Notes under the pieces: generated by a model
Databases searched by the model: none
Seen by the model: only the letters and a program-made list of their open reading frames with translations
Told to the model about the DNA's origin: nothing
In this document: positions 1-7,051 of the stretch, piece after piece
Numbering within the stretch: the stretch's first letter is position 1
Layout of the letters: each line of letters opens with the position of its first letter
Assembly: GCA_045646525.1 (NCBI GenBank)
Contig: JAZRKX010000060.1
Span: forward strand, 1-11,357
DNA: 11,357 bases
DNA from: RGIG8748 sp045646525
GTDB taxonomy: Bacteria; Bacillota; Clostridia; UMGS1810
Direction: 5' to 3'
Made by a program: the position numbers and the translations under genes

Positions 1-1301
1 ATACCCATCTTTTCCTGACCTGCTTTGGTCTTGGGCTCGATAGCAACTCTTATAACGGGCTCGGGGAATTCCATGGATTCAAGTATGATAGGATGCTTCT
101 CGTCACAGAGAGTATCACCTGTAGTTGTGTTCTTAAGACCAACTGCAGCTGCGATATCACCGGAATATACCTTTTCGATATCTTCTCTGGAGTTTGCGTG
201 CATCTGGAGTATTCTTCCGAGTCTTTCCTTGTTGTTCTTACAAGCGTTAAGAACATAGGAACCTGCATTTACAGTACCGGAATATACTCTGAAGAAGCAG
301 AGCTTACCAACAAACGGGTCTGTTGCAATCTTGAACGCAAGAGCTGCAAAAGGCTCATCATCGGAAGAAGGTCTTTCTTCTTCTGCACCTGTAGAGGGTA
401 CTACACCCTTGATGTTTGCAACATCTGTAGGTGCGGGCATATATTCGATAACAGCATCAAGAAGAAGCTGTACACCCTTGTTTCTGTAAGAAGTACCGCA
501 GAGCATAGGAACAATCTGATTTTCGATTGTAGCCTTTCTGAGTGCCTTCTTAAGCTCGGGAACAGTGATGGAATCGGGATCTTCAAAGAACTTTTCCATG
601 ATTGCATCGTCGGTTTCGGCGATAGCTTCAATCATCTTCATTCTGTATTCCTGAGCCTTTTCGAGCATATCAGCGGGGATTTCCTCCTCACCGTACTGGT
701 TACCCATTTCGTCGTAGTAGATTTCAGCCTTCATGTTCATAAGGTCGATGATACCTCTGAAAGTATCCTCAGCACCTATAGGAAGCTGAATCGGAACGCC
801 GTTTGCATGGAGACGCTCATGAACCATGTTTTCTACATTGTAGAAGTCTGCGCCCATGATGTCCATTTTATTAACATAAATCATTCTGGGAACCTTGTAG
901 TCATCTGCCTGTCTCCAAACAGTCTCGGACTGGGGTTCAACACCGCCCTTAGCGCACATAACGGTTACAGAACCGTCAAGTACACGGAGTGAACGCTGAA
1001 CTTCTACTGTAAAGTCAACGTGTCCGGGTGTGTCGATTATGTTAATTCTGTGTGCGATACCCTTGTAGGGACCTTCCTTGGGCTGCCAGAAGCATGTTGT
1101 AGCAGCAGAGGTAATTGTGATACCGCGCTCCTGCTCCTGAGCCATCCAGTCCATTGTACCGGCACCGTCGTGTGTTTCACCCATTTTGTGAATACGACCT
1201 GTATAGTAAAGTATTCTTTCTGTAGTGGTTGTCTTACCGGCATCGATGTGAGCCATGATACCGATATTTCTTGTATTCTGCAGTGAATATTCTCTAGCCA
1301 T
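1..1301 (-). CDS. fusA: Elongation factor G, N-terminal part (cut by window edge)
   Basis: EF-G is the cytoplasmic GTPase that drives tRNA-mRNA translocation on the ribosome and, with RRF, ribosome recycling. The reading frame runs off the left edge after 433 codons of a protein that is usually about 690 residues. The GTPase domain is complete: P-loop AHIDAGKT at residues 17-24, switch region RGITITSAATT at 59-69, DTPGH at 90-94 and NKMD at 144-147. The visible part then enters domain II (around FKIATDPFVGKLCFFRVYSG). The chosen ATG gives the family start MAREYSLQNTRNIGIMAHID. AAAGGAGG lies upstream with a rather long spacing of about 12 nt. It is the last visible gene of the str operon, 51 nt after rpsG. 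Identity is certain; domains III-V and anything downstream, such as tuf, cannot be seen. Confidence 0.98.
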   Translation of the reverse strand, partial: MAREYSLQNTRNIGIMAHIDAGKTTTTERILYYTGRIHKMGETHDGAGTMDWMAQEQERGITITSAATTCFWQPKEGPYKGIAHRINIIDTPGHVDFTVEVQRSLRVLDGSVTVMCAKGGVEPQSETVWRQADDYKVPRMIYVNKMDIMGADFYNVENMVHERLHANGVPIQLPIGAEDTFRGIIDLMNMKAEIYYDEMGNQYGEEEIPADMLEKAQEYRMKMIEAIAETDDAIMEKFFEDPDSITVPELKKALRKATIENQIVPMLCGTSYRNKGVQLLLDAVIEYMPAPTDVANIKGVVPSTGAEEERPSSDDEPFAALAFKIATDPFVGKLCFFRVYSGTVNAGSYVLNACKNNKERLGRILQMHANSREDIEKVYSGDIAAAVGLKNTTTGDTLCDEKHPIILESMEFPEPVIRVAIEPKTKAGQEKMG

Positions 1302-1352
1302 AATAGCGTATTTCCTCCTTTCCTATAATACAAATAGAAAAAATATAACGAA

Positions 1353-1823
1353 TTACCAACGATAGTGGGAGAAAGCCTTGTTAGCTTCTGCCATTTTGTG
1401 TGTATCGTCTTTCTTCTTAACTGCGCCGCCCATGTTGTTGACAGCGTCAAGAATTTCGCCGGCTAATCTTTCTTTCATAGTTCTCTCGTTTCTTTCACGG
1501 GAGTACTTTGTAAGCCATCTTAAGCCGAGTGTCTGTCTTCTTTCAGGTCTAACCTCAATCGGAACCTGATAAGTAGCACCGCCGACTCTTCTTGCCTTAA
1601 CTTCGAGTACGGGCATGATGTTCTCCATAGCCTGTGTGAACACCTCTAAAGCTTCTTTGCCTGTCTTTTCAGCAACAATTTCGAAAGCGCCGTATACAAT
1701 ACTCTGAGCTACACCCTTCTTACCGTCTAACATTATGTTGTTTATAAGCTTTGTTACAACAACGTTGTTGTACATAGGATCAGGGAGTATTTCTCTCTTA
1801 GCGATATAACCTTTACGTGGCAC
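1353..1823 (-). CDS. rpsG: 30S ribosomal protein S7 (GTG start)
   Basis: S7 is a primary 16S rRNA-binding protein that nucleates assembly of the 30S head and lines the E site. With the GTG start it is 156 residues, the usual bacterial length, and begins PRKGYIAKREILPDPMYNN. Conserved blocks are KLINNIMLDGKKGVAQ (about 32-47), the VLEVKARRVGGATYQVP segment (about 72-88), VRPERRQTLGLRW (about 91-103) and the C-terminal HKMAEANKAFSHYRW. A longer frame opens at an ATG at 1841, but that ATG immediately precedes AAGGAGGG, the Shine-Dalgarno sequence of the GTG, and would add six residues (MKEGRI) that S7 proteins lack. The gene sits between rpsL (142 nt upstream) and fusA (51 nt downstream), as expected in the str operon. 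In E. coli S7 is also the operon's autogenous repressor. Confidence 0.97.
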   Translation of the reverse strand: MPRKGYIAKREILPDPMYNNVVVTKLINNIMLDGKKGVAQSIVYGAFEIVAEKTGKEALEVFTQAMENIMPVLEVKARRVGGATYQVPIEVRPERRQTLGLRWLTKYSRERNERTMKERLAGEILDAVNNMGGAVKKKDDTHKMAEANKAFSHYRW

Positions 1824-1830
1824 TATCCTT

Positions 1831-1838
1831 CCCTCCTT
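1831..1838 (-). promoter_or_regulatory. Shine-Dalgarno sequence that sets the rpsG GTG start
   Basis: AAGGAGGG on the minus strand ends 7 nt before the GTG at 1823. It lies inside the extra codons of the longer ATG frame, which rules out that ATG as the real start. Confidence 0.9.
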
Positions 1839-1864
1839 CATAATAAAATGATTTCATAGGTACT

Positions 1865-1956
1865 CAAGCTTTTTAGCTTGTTGTGCTCAATACAAATATA
1901 TATAATTGCGTATTGACGCACTAACTTACCTTTTTACTTATTCGCCCTAAGCGAAT
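1865..1956 (-). other. Hairpin-rich rpsL-rpsG intercistronic region
   Basis: The 142-nt gap between rpsL and rpsG is much longer than the other gaps in this operon (51 and 55 nt). It holds three small perfect hairpins: CAAGCT/AGCTTG with a 4-nt loop at 1865-1880, TGCGT/ACGCA with a 4-nt loop at 1907-1920, and ATTCGC/GCGAAT with a 5-nt loop at 1940-1956. None is followed by a U-tract on the minus strand, so they are not classical terminators. In E. coli the matching S12-S7 gap carries the S7 autoregulatory target. A similar role here is only inferred from position. Confidence 0.45.
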
Positions 1957-1965
1957 TTTGTCCGA

Positions 1966-2376
1966 TTACTTGCCGGCTTTTGCACCGTACTTGGATCTGG
2001 ACTGATTTCTGTTAGCAACACCGGAAGCATCCAATGCACCACGGATAATGTGGTATCTAACACCAGGGAGGTCCTTAACTCTTCCACCTCTGATAAGAAC
2101 AACGCTATGTTCCTGAAGGTTGTGACCTATACCCGGGATGTAAGCTGAAACTTCAACACCATTTGTAAGTCTTACTCTGGCCATCTTACGAAGAGCTGAG
2201 TTAGGCTTTTTAGGTGTCATGGTCTTAACAGCTGTACATACACCTCTCTTCTGAGGAGCACTCTGATCGGTAGCCTTCTTCTTTAAAGAGTTGAAACCAA
2301 CCTGAAGTGCAGGTGCTGTAGACTTCTTTACGGATGTCTGTCTGCCCTTTTTTACTAACTGGTTAAATGTTGGCAA
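1966..2376 (-). CDS. rpsL: 30S ribosomal protein S12 (TTG start)
   Basis: S12 sits at the decoding centre and controls translational accuracy; it is the classical site of streptomycin resistance. The frame is 136 residues and begins MPTFNQLVKKGR. The motif TPKKPNSALRK is at 54-64, with lysines 56/57 matching E. coli K42/K43. The RGGRVKDLPGVRYH loop is at 96-109, with K101 matching E. coli K87 and D102 the aspartate that RimO methylthiolates in some bacteria. Both key lysines are wild type. A roughly 14-residue insertion (about 27-41, VGFNSLKKKATDQS) is the long-form S12 common in Gram-positives. The start codon is TTG at 2376, supported by AGGAGGTG 7 nt upstream and by the conserved N terminus. 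The gene lies 55 nt after the L7Ae-like gene. Confidence 0.97.
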   Translation of the reverse strand: MPTFNQLVKKGRQTSVKKSTAPALQVGFNSLKKKATDQSAPQKRGVCTAVKTMTPKKPNSALRKMARVRLTNGVEVSAYIPGIGHNLQEHSVVLIRGGRVKDLPGVRYHIIRGALDASGVANRNQSRSKYGAKAGK

Positions 2377-2383
2377 ATGTATT

Positions 2384-2391
2384 CACCTCCT
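2384..2391 (-). promoter_or_regulatory. Shine-Dalgarno sequence that sets the rpsL TTG start
   Basis: AGGAGGTG on the minus strand is a full anti-16S match and lies 7 nt before the TTG at 2376. No in-frame ATG is nearby, and the S12 N terminus matches only from this TTG. Confidence 0.88.
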
Positions 2392-2431
2392 GTATATAAT
2401 GTATATATTAAACGCCATGGGCGGTTAATAA

Positions 2432-2674
2432 CTATTTTGGCACAACTGCCACAGATGCATCCACATCTATTCCGCATGCCTTGCCAAGCTCCTGCTTTGT
2501 AGCCACAAGCTCTATATCGACCTTGTGCACCTTGCACGCATCGAGAATTTTGCGGGTGATACCCGGCTCTACATTGCCTGCTATAAACGCCTTTTGAGCC
2601 TCGCCCGATTCTATGAGCTTAAGGCAGCGGCGCATGCCGACAACTGCCTTTTTTCTGCGAACTTCGTTTAGCAT
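2432..2674 (-). CDS. L7Ae/L30e-like ribosomal RNA-binding protein (YbxF/RplGB type)
   Basis: This is an 80-residue protein of the L7Ae/L30e/Gadd45 fold, whose bacterial members (B. subtilis YbxF and YlxQ) bind kink-turn RNA. Visible signatures are the N-terminal basic stretch RRKKAVVGMRRCLKLIESG (6-24), the central AFIAGNVEPGITRKI (29-43) and the C-terminal block ELGKACGIDVDASVAVV (62-78). The last is the best match, since YbxF carries LGKACGIEV there. The ATG at 2674 has AAGGAGG about 7 nt upstream. A frame extended to 2800 would run through the promoter and is rejected. It is the first gene of the str operon, the place this family occupies between rpoC and rpsL in Bacillus and Clostridia, although rpoC is absent here. 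The exact cellular role of the family is poorly known. Confidence 0.9.
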   Translation of the reverse strand: MLNEVRRKKAVVGMRRCLKLIESGEAQKAFIAGNVEPGITRKILDACKVHKVDIELVATKQELGKACGIDVDASVAVVPK

Positions 2675-2747
2675 TATAGTCCTCCTTGGAGAAATATAAG
2701 CATAAATACACATAGTAACACATACTATCGCATAATCATACTCGTAT

Positions 2748-2776
2748 ATTATATAACAAGGCTCATGGCATGTCAA
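2748..2776 (-). promoter_or_regulatory. Consensus sigma-A promoter of the str operon
   Basis: On the minus strand TTGACA (2776-2771), a spacer of exactly 17 nt and TATAAT (2753-2748) form a perfect vegetative promoter. The predicted start is near 2741, giving a leader of about 67 nt before the L7Ae-like gene. It lies just after the glmM terminator, so the str operon is an independent transcription unit. Confidence 0.9.
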
Positions 2777-2802
2777 GTGTTTTTTACAATTTTGTTTCAC
2801 AT

Positions 2803-2842
2803 AAAAACATCTGCGGATTTTATTATGTCCGCAGATGTTTTT
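2803..2842 (-). terminator. Intrinsic terminator after glmM
   Basis: Perfect 15-bp arms (2803-2817 and 2828-2842, core ACATCTGCGGA/TCCGCAGATGT) enclose a 10-nt loop. On the minus strand the stem ends in a run of five T. It directly follows the glmM stop codon (2846-2844) and ends the amino-sugar operon before the str promoter. Confidence 0.92.
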
Positions 2843-2843
2843 T

Positions 2844-4187
2844 TCATATACAATATCCCTTATTTTTTATCACTTCGGCTACTTTTTCTGCAAGTGTATT
2901 GCAAAGATTTTCGCCCATTGCTTCTACCATAACCCTTATTACAGGCTCGGTTCCGCTTTTTCTAAGGAGTATTCTGCCGTCGCCCCCAAGCGAGTCCTCC
3001 GCACTTTTTACAGCCGCCTTGACATCATCATCGGCTATAACTGCCGCTTTATCCTTTACCTTTACATTTTTTACAACCTGAGGGAAACGGGTAAAGCCCT
3101 CGCAAAGCTTATTTGACGGGAGCTTGCTTTCTATAAATACCTCCATAATCTTAAGTGCGGTTATAAGTCCGTCACCCGTGGAGGCAAATTTGGAAAATAT
3201 TATATGCCCCGATTCTTCGCCGCCGAGACAGTAACCGTTTATCTGCATTGCCTCGTAAACATATTTATCTCCCACATCGGTTTTAACATACGATATTCCC
3301 TTTTCGTCAAAAGCTTTGTAAAGACCCATATTGCTCATTACGGTGGTTACAACGGTATTCTTACTTAATGTATCATTCTGCTTCATGTAGCAACCGCAAA
3401 GGTAGAGTATATGGTCTCCCGTAAGTACATTGCCATCATTATCTACTGCAAGGCAACGGTCGGCATCACCGTCGAAAGCAAAGCCTATGTCAAGCTTTTT
3501 GTCCTTTACCAGCTCGCAAAGTCCCTCTATATGTGTTGAACCGCAACCGTTATTTATGTTTGTACCGTTGGGGTTGTTGTTTATAACAAAGGTCTCTGCA
3601 CCGAGGGTATCGAATATATTCTTGGCAAGCATCCATGTGCTTCCGTTTGAAGCATCCAGACCTACCTTTATTCCCTTGAAGCTCTTCATGGCAAGCGATA
3701 TTATATATCCTGTATAGCGGTTTCTTCCTACAACATAATCCACAGTTCTTCCTATATCATCGCCTGTAGCAAGCGGAAGCTCGGGGATTATACCGTCGAT
3801 GTATGCCTCGATGTCCGAGATTATAGCCTCGCTCATCTTCTCCCCTCTGCCGTTTATAAGCTTTATGCCGTTGTCATAATACGGATTGTGGCTTGCCGAT
3901 ATCATGATACCGCAGTCAAATTCCTCTGTACGCACCACATACGCCACAGACGGCGTAGTGGTAACATGAAGAAGATATGCATCTGCACCGCTTGCGGTAA
4001 GACCCGCTACAAGCGCGTACTCAAACATATAGCTTGAGCGTCTTGTATCCTTGCCTATAACAACCTTGCACTTGTGTTCCTTGCCGTAGTGCCAACCTAG
4101 GTATCTTCCTACCTTAAAGGCATGTTCTACGGTGAGTGTTTTATTGGCTTCGCCTCTGAAGCCGTCTGTTCCGAAATATTTTCCCAT
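2844..4187 (-). CDS. glmM: Phosphoglucosamine mutase
   Basis: GlmM interconverts glucosamine-6-phosphate and glucosamine-1-phosphate in the cytoplasm, the second step towards UDP-GlcNAc. The 447 residues match the family length and show all four sites of the alpha-D-phosphohexomutase superfamily. The N terminus is GKYFGTDGFRGEAN. The phospho-serine loop ISASHNPYYDNGIK has S99 as the phosphorylated residue. The metal loop DGDADR is at 239-244. The sugar-specificity loop GGEESGH is near 325, and the phosphate-binding loop RKSGTEPVIR is at 409-418. The GEESGH and ISASHNP versions favour GlmM over PgmB or ManB. The ATG has GGAGAG 7 nt upstream, adjoining the glmS stop codon. The gap to glmS is only 17 nt, so the two are surely cotranscribed and both fall under ribozyme control. 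An intrinsic terminator follows at once. Confidence 0.97.
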   Translation of the reverse strand: MGKYFGTDGFRGEANKTLTVEHAFKVGRYLGWHYGKEHKCKVVIGKDTRRSSYMFEYALVAGLTASGADAYLLHVTTTPSVAYVVRTEEFDCGIMISASHNPYYDNGIKLINGRGEKMSEAIISDIEAYIDGIIPELPLATGDDIGRTVDYVVGRNRYTGYIISLAMKSFKGIKVGLDASNGSTWMLAKNIFDTLGAETFVINNNPNGTNINNGCGSTHIEGLCELVKDKKLDIGFAFDGDADRCLAVDNDGNVLTGDHILYLCGCYMKQNDTLSKNTVVTTVMSNMGLYKAFDEKGISYVKTDVGDKYVYEAMQINGYCLGGEESGHIIFSKFASTGDGLITALKIMEVFIESKLPSNKLCEGFTRFPQVVKNVKVKDKAAVIADDDVKAAVKSAEDSLGGDGRILLRKSGTEPVIRVMVEAMGENLCNTLAEKVAEVIKNKGYCI

Positions 4188-4204
4188 CTGTAATCTCTCC
4201 TGTC

Positions 4205-6028
4205 CTATTCTACTGTCACAGATTTTGCCAGATTTCTTGGTTTATCTGCATTGAGTCCCTTGCCCAAGGCTACATAATACGCTATAAGCTGAAGTACAGG
4301 CGCACATATAAGCGGCATAAAAATTTCCTCTGTGTCGGGAATCTTTATGACCTTATGGGCAATACCTATGTCTATATCCGCACTTTCCGAAGCAAGAAGT
4401 ATTACTCTTGCACCTCTGGCTTTGACCTCGCGGATATTGTTTATGATTTTTTCCTTTGTACCTTGTTTTGTGAGTATGGCTACAACAGGTGTTGCATCCT
4501 CTATAAGTGCTATGCTTCCGTGCTTTAATTCGCCTGCGGCGTAAGCTTCACAGTGAATATAGGAAATTTCCTTTGTCTTTAATGCCCCCTCCATGCTCTG
4601 CGCATAGTCAGCACCTCTGCCTATATAAAAGATGCTTTTGGCATCAGTAAGACAGTCGGCTACATCTTTGCACACACTCTCAAGAGTAAGTGCCTTGGAT
4701 ATCTTTTGGGGTACATCATTTAAAAGAATGTCGGCATATTCCGATGCCTCATTAAAAGTTATACAGCACTTGGCTTTGGCAATTTTTACACCCATAAGAT
4801 AAAGCACAGCAAGCTGAACTGAGTATGCCTTGGTACTGGCTACAGATATTTCTCTCTCCGCTTTGGTGTAGATAACATCATCTGCCTCGAGGGCTATAGC
4901 CGAGCCGTAGGAGTTTACTATTGCAAGGGTGCGCACACCCATGGACTTTGTAAGCCTTAAGGCAGAAAGTGTATCTGCCGTCTCTCCCGACTGGGATACG
5001 AAAAGAGCTATTTCGCTTTCTTTTACAATAGGCTCGCCATACAAAAACTCCGATGCCAGATGTGTATATACAGGTACCCCGGCAAGGCTTTCTATAGCAT
5101 ACTTGGCCGCAAAAGAGGCATTGTATGCCGTTCCGCATGCAACTATATGAAGTCCTGTGACAGACTTCAGAAAGCCGTCGTCAATATTTATACCAAGCTC
5201 AATCCGACCGTCATGCACAAGAGAGGATACTGTGCGTCTTACCGCTTCAGGCTCTTCGGAAATCTCCTTGCGCATAAAGTGCTCGTACCCGCCCTTATCG
5301 GCGATATGACGGTGCACCTCTTGCTTTTCCATAGCCTTTGAAAGTGGGTTTGCATCCGAATCATAAAAGCTTATGCTGTCTTCGGACACTTCTGCCACTT
5401 CACCCTCCTCCACGGTATAATACTCTCCCTCGGTATCGGTAACGGCAGATATATCCGAACATATAAAATTACCGTCTCTGCCCTTAGTTACCAAAAGAGG
5501 GTTATCCTTTCGGAAAGCATATATCCTGCCCGAGAAATCGTAAAACACAGCACATATTGCATATGAGCCCGATATCTCGCCTACAAGCTTATTTATAGCA
5601 TGAACGGGACTACCTGTCCTTGCAAAATAATAGTCAAGAAGCTTGGCGCAAACCTCGGTATCGGTATCCGACAGAAAATTGTAGCCGTTTGCAAGGAGAA
5701 ACTCCTTGATTTTGCCCGAATTTTCTATAATACCGTTGTGCACCACAGCTACCCTGTGCGTTCCGTGAGGGTGAGCGTTTCGCTCGGTGGGGTTTCCGTG
5801 TGTTGCCCATCTTGTATGCCCTATACCGCACTTTGAGTCTATAGTATCCACCTTAAGCTTTGCTTTCAGATTATCAAGGCTTCCCTTTGCCTTTATCATT
5901 TTTATTCTGCCGTCTTCAAAAAATGCCACTCCTGAAGAGTCGTAGCCTCTGTATTCAAGATGTGTGAGTACATCAAGAAGCACGGGCACTGCCTGTGTCC
6001 TGCCCGAAAAACCAACAATTCCGCACAT
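4205..6028 (-). CDS. glmS: Glutamine-fructose-6-phosphate aminotransferase (isomerizing)
   Basis: GlmS makes glucosamine-6-phosphate and glutamate from fructose-6-phosphate and glutamine, the committed step of amino-sugar synthesis. The 607 residues match the family (E. coli 609). The glutaminase (class II GATase) domain covers about 2-220: Cys2 is the nucleophile in MCGIVGFSG, with HTRWATHG at 71-78, the oxyanion residues N98-G99, and D123. Two SIS domains follow. The first, about 290-430, has ACGTAYNA at 297-304 and SQSGET at 345-350. The second, about 460-595, has YIGRGADYAQSMEGALKTKE, with E487 and H503. The C-terminal NLAKSVTVE carries the lysine (602) that forms the fructose-6-P Schiff base in E. 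coli. AAGGAGAT lies 5 nt before the ATG. A glmS ribozyme occupies the 5' leader, and glmM follows 17 nt downstream. Confidence 0.98.
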   Translation of the reverse strand: MCGIVGFSGRTQAVPVLLDVLTHLEYRGYDSSGVAFFEDGRIKMIKAKGSLDNLKAKLKVDTIDSKCGIGHTRWATHGNPTERNAHPHGTHRVAVVHNGIIENSGKIKEFLLANGYNFLSDTDTEVCAKLLDYYFARTGSPVHAINKLVGEISGSYAICAVFYDFSGRIYAFRKDNPLLVTKGRDGNFICSDISAVTDTEGEYYTVEEGEVAEVSEDSISFYDSDANPLSKAMEKQEVHRHIADKGGYEHFMRKEISEEPEAVRRTVSSLVHDGRIELGINIDDGFLKSVTGLHIVACGTAYNASFAAKYAIESLAGVPVYTHLASEFLYGEPIVKESEIALFVSQSGETADTLSALRLTKSMGVRTLAIVNSYGSAIALEADDVIYTKAEREISVASTKAYSVQLAVLYLMGVKIAKAKCCITFNEASEYADILLNDVPQKISKALTLESVCKDVADCLTDAKSIFYIGRGADYAQSMEGALKTKEISYIHCEAYAAGELKHGSIALIEDATPVVAILTKQGTKEKIINNIREVKARGARVILLASESADIDIGIAHKVIKIPDTEEIFMPLICAPVLQLIAYYVALGKGLNADKPRNLAKSVTVE

Positions 6029-6074
6029 ATGCTATCTCCTTGTCGGCTTCTGCGGGACAACAGAAACCCATTAT

Positions 6075-6205
6075 TTTGTGATTTGACAGATGCGATTTTG
6101 TGTATTTGTACGCATCCTTACGACACAAATCATGCCGAAGAGGTATCCGCCGAATTTTCGATAACCTCTTACCTCGTCACGAAAAAATTTTCGTCTGGCG
6201 CTAAA
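6075..6205 (-). promoter_or_regulatory. glmS self-cleaving ribozyme riboswitch
   Basis: The glmS leader holds the hallmarks of the GlcN-6-P-dependent ribozyme, which cleaves the mRNA when product accumulates. On the minus strand these are the cleavage-site motif A|GCGCC, with the cut predicted between 6202 and 6201; a hairpin ACGAAAA/TTTTCGT; the core GACGAGG; and the highly conserved AGGTTATCGA plus TTCGGCGGAT, flanked by the helix AAGAGGT/ACCTCTT (6170-6164 with 6144-6138). A further hairpin CGGCA/TGTCG has a 7-nt loop, TGATTTG (6132-6126). That loop is fully complementary to CAAATCA downstream (6085-6079), as in the pseudoknot of the Bacillus ribozyme. GATGCG/CGCATC (6116-6111 with 6094-6089) forms the last helix. 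Another 8-bp hairpin (arms 6068-6061 and 6052-6045) lies between the ribozyme and the glmS Shine-Dalgarno sequence. I see no convincing promoter just upstream. Confidence 0.95.
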
Positions 6206-6283
6206 CGGTATGTCCGTCTTAGACACTCAAGTCCCATATATATTATGGACTTGTCTTGGAAAAATAAAACTTATATATTTTTC

Positions 6284-6940
6284 CTACTTTTTTGCTACAA
6301 TATTGTCTTGCGATTTAAAAATTGAGTTCTCCTCAATATAACCGCGGACCATGGATGTGGGATAAACGGTGCAGTTTTTGCCGATTACAGTTCCCGGGCA
6401 CAGTACACTGTGGCATCCGACCTCGGTGAAATCGCCGACCATTGCTCCGAATTTTTTAAGACCTGTTTCTATCTTTTCTCCGCCTGCCAAAACAGTTACA
6501 AGAGTTTTGTCGCTCTTGACATTGGAAGTAACGGCTCCTGCTCCAAGGTGTGATTTGTAGCCAAGTACAGAATCGCCCACATAATTAAAGTGAGGTATCT
6601 GCACATTGTCAAAAATTATGCTGTTCTTGACCTCGGTAGAATTTCCCACTACGCAATTTTTGCCCACAAGCACACTGCCTCTTATAAAAGCACAATGTCT
6701 TACCTCGGTGCCCTCGCCTATGATACAGGGACCTGCAATGGAAGCACTCGGTGCAACGGTTGCGCTTTTTGCTATCCATACATTTTCTCCTGCCTCATCA
6801 TACAAGGACTTATCGAGTGTTTTGCCAAGAGAGATTATAAAGCTCTTTATACCCGAAAGCACTTCCCACGGATATGTTGTACCCTTGAGTATAGGCTCTG
6901 CCATTGTGTAGCTTAAATCGTATAATTCGTTTGTTTTCAT
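6284..6940 (-). CDS. GlmU-like left-handed beta-helix acyltransferase
   Basis: This is a 218-residue protein dominated by imperfect hexapeptide repeats (about 54-205; for example VWIAKSATVAPSASIAGPCIIGEG), which fold as a left-handed beta-helix. The segment PHFNYVGDSVLGYKSHLGAGAVTSN (116-140) resembles the acetyltransferase half of GlmU (NHLSYIGD...NIGAGT). There is no nucleotidyltransferase domain: the N-terminal 50 residues are too short and lack the LAAGxGTRM signature. Homologues are often named UDP-GlcNAc pyrophosphorylase, a name the domain content does not support. The ATG at 6940 has AAAGGAGGTGA 4 nt upstream; a longer frame to 6970 would include that Shine-Dalgarno sequence in its coding part. 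It is the first gene of the unit leading to glmS and glmM, so acetylation of glucosamine-1-P or a related amino sugar is a reasonable but unproven inference. Confidence 0.82.
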   Translation of the reverse strand: MKTNELYDLSYTMAEPILKGTTYPWEVLSGIKSFIISLGKTLDKSLYDEAGENVWIAKSATVAPSASIAGPCIIGEGTEVRHCAFIRGSVLVGKNCVVGNSTEVKNSIIFDNVQIPHFNYVGDSVLGYKSHLGAGAVTSNVKSDKTLVTVLAGGEKIETGLKKFGAMVGDFTEVGCHSVLCPGTVIGKNCTVYPTSMVRGYIEENSIFKSQDNIVAKK

Positions 6941-7006
6941 ACTCTCACCTCCTTTAATAAAAAATGACATAAAATAACCTTTATTTCTAAAGTATATGTC
7001 AAGTTC

Positions 7007-7035
7007 AGTATATCATACCATATATCACTTTGCAA
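7007..7035 (-). promoter_or_regulatory. Promoter of the amino-sugar unit
   Basis: On the minus strand TTGCAA (7035-7030), a 17-nt spacer and TATACT (7012-7007) match sigma-A at 4/6 and 5/6. The -10 box is preceded by TGA, an extended -10 element. The predicted start near 7000 gives a leader of about 60 nt before the acyltransferase gene. It stands back to back with the hydrogenase-operon promoter at 7052-7080. Confidence 0.7.
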
Positions 7036-7051
7036 CAGTTTCAACAATTAT

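Noticed and set aside
93..992. A 299-codon open frame on the plus strand
   Set aside because: It lies fully antisense to fusA, whose frame shows every EF-G motif. The predicted product is Cys/Ser-rich low-quality sequence typical of a shadow frame.
1820..1860. TTGAGT-16-TATTAT as an internal rpsG promoter
   Set aside because: Its predicted start would fall in or after the Shine-Dalgarno sequence, leaving no usable leader.
2432..2800. A 122-residue version of the L7Ae-like protein
   Set aside because: The extra 42 residues would be coded by the promoter and leader. The ATG at 2674 has the good Shine-Dalgarno sequence and gives the normal family length.
6258..6284. GGAAAAATA/TATTTTTCC inverted repeat as terminator of the acyltransferase gene
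   Set aside because: The stem is almost all A-T and has no T-run after it, so it is too weak to call.
6210..6300. A promoter directly in front of the glmS ribozyme
   Set aside because: CATAAT and TATATA boxes occur in the AT-rich sequence, but none has a convincing -35 at the right spacing. Read-through from the upstream gene is as likely.
6972..7002. A second TTGACA (minus strand, 7002-6997) as promoter of the acyltransferase gene
   Set aside because: No acceptable -10 box lies 16-18 nt downstream, and the 7007-7035 pair is much better.
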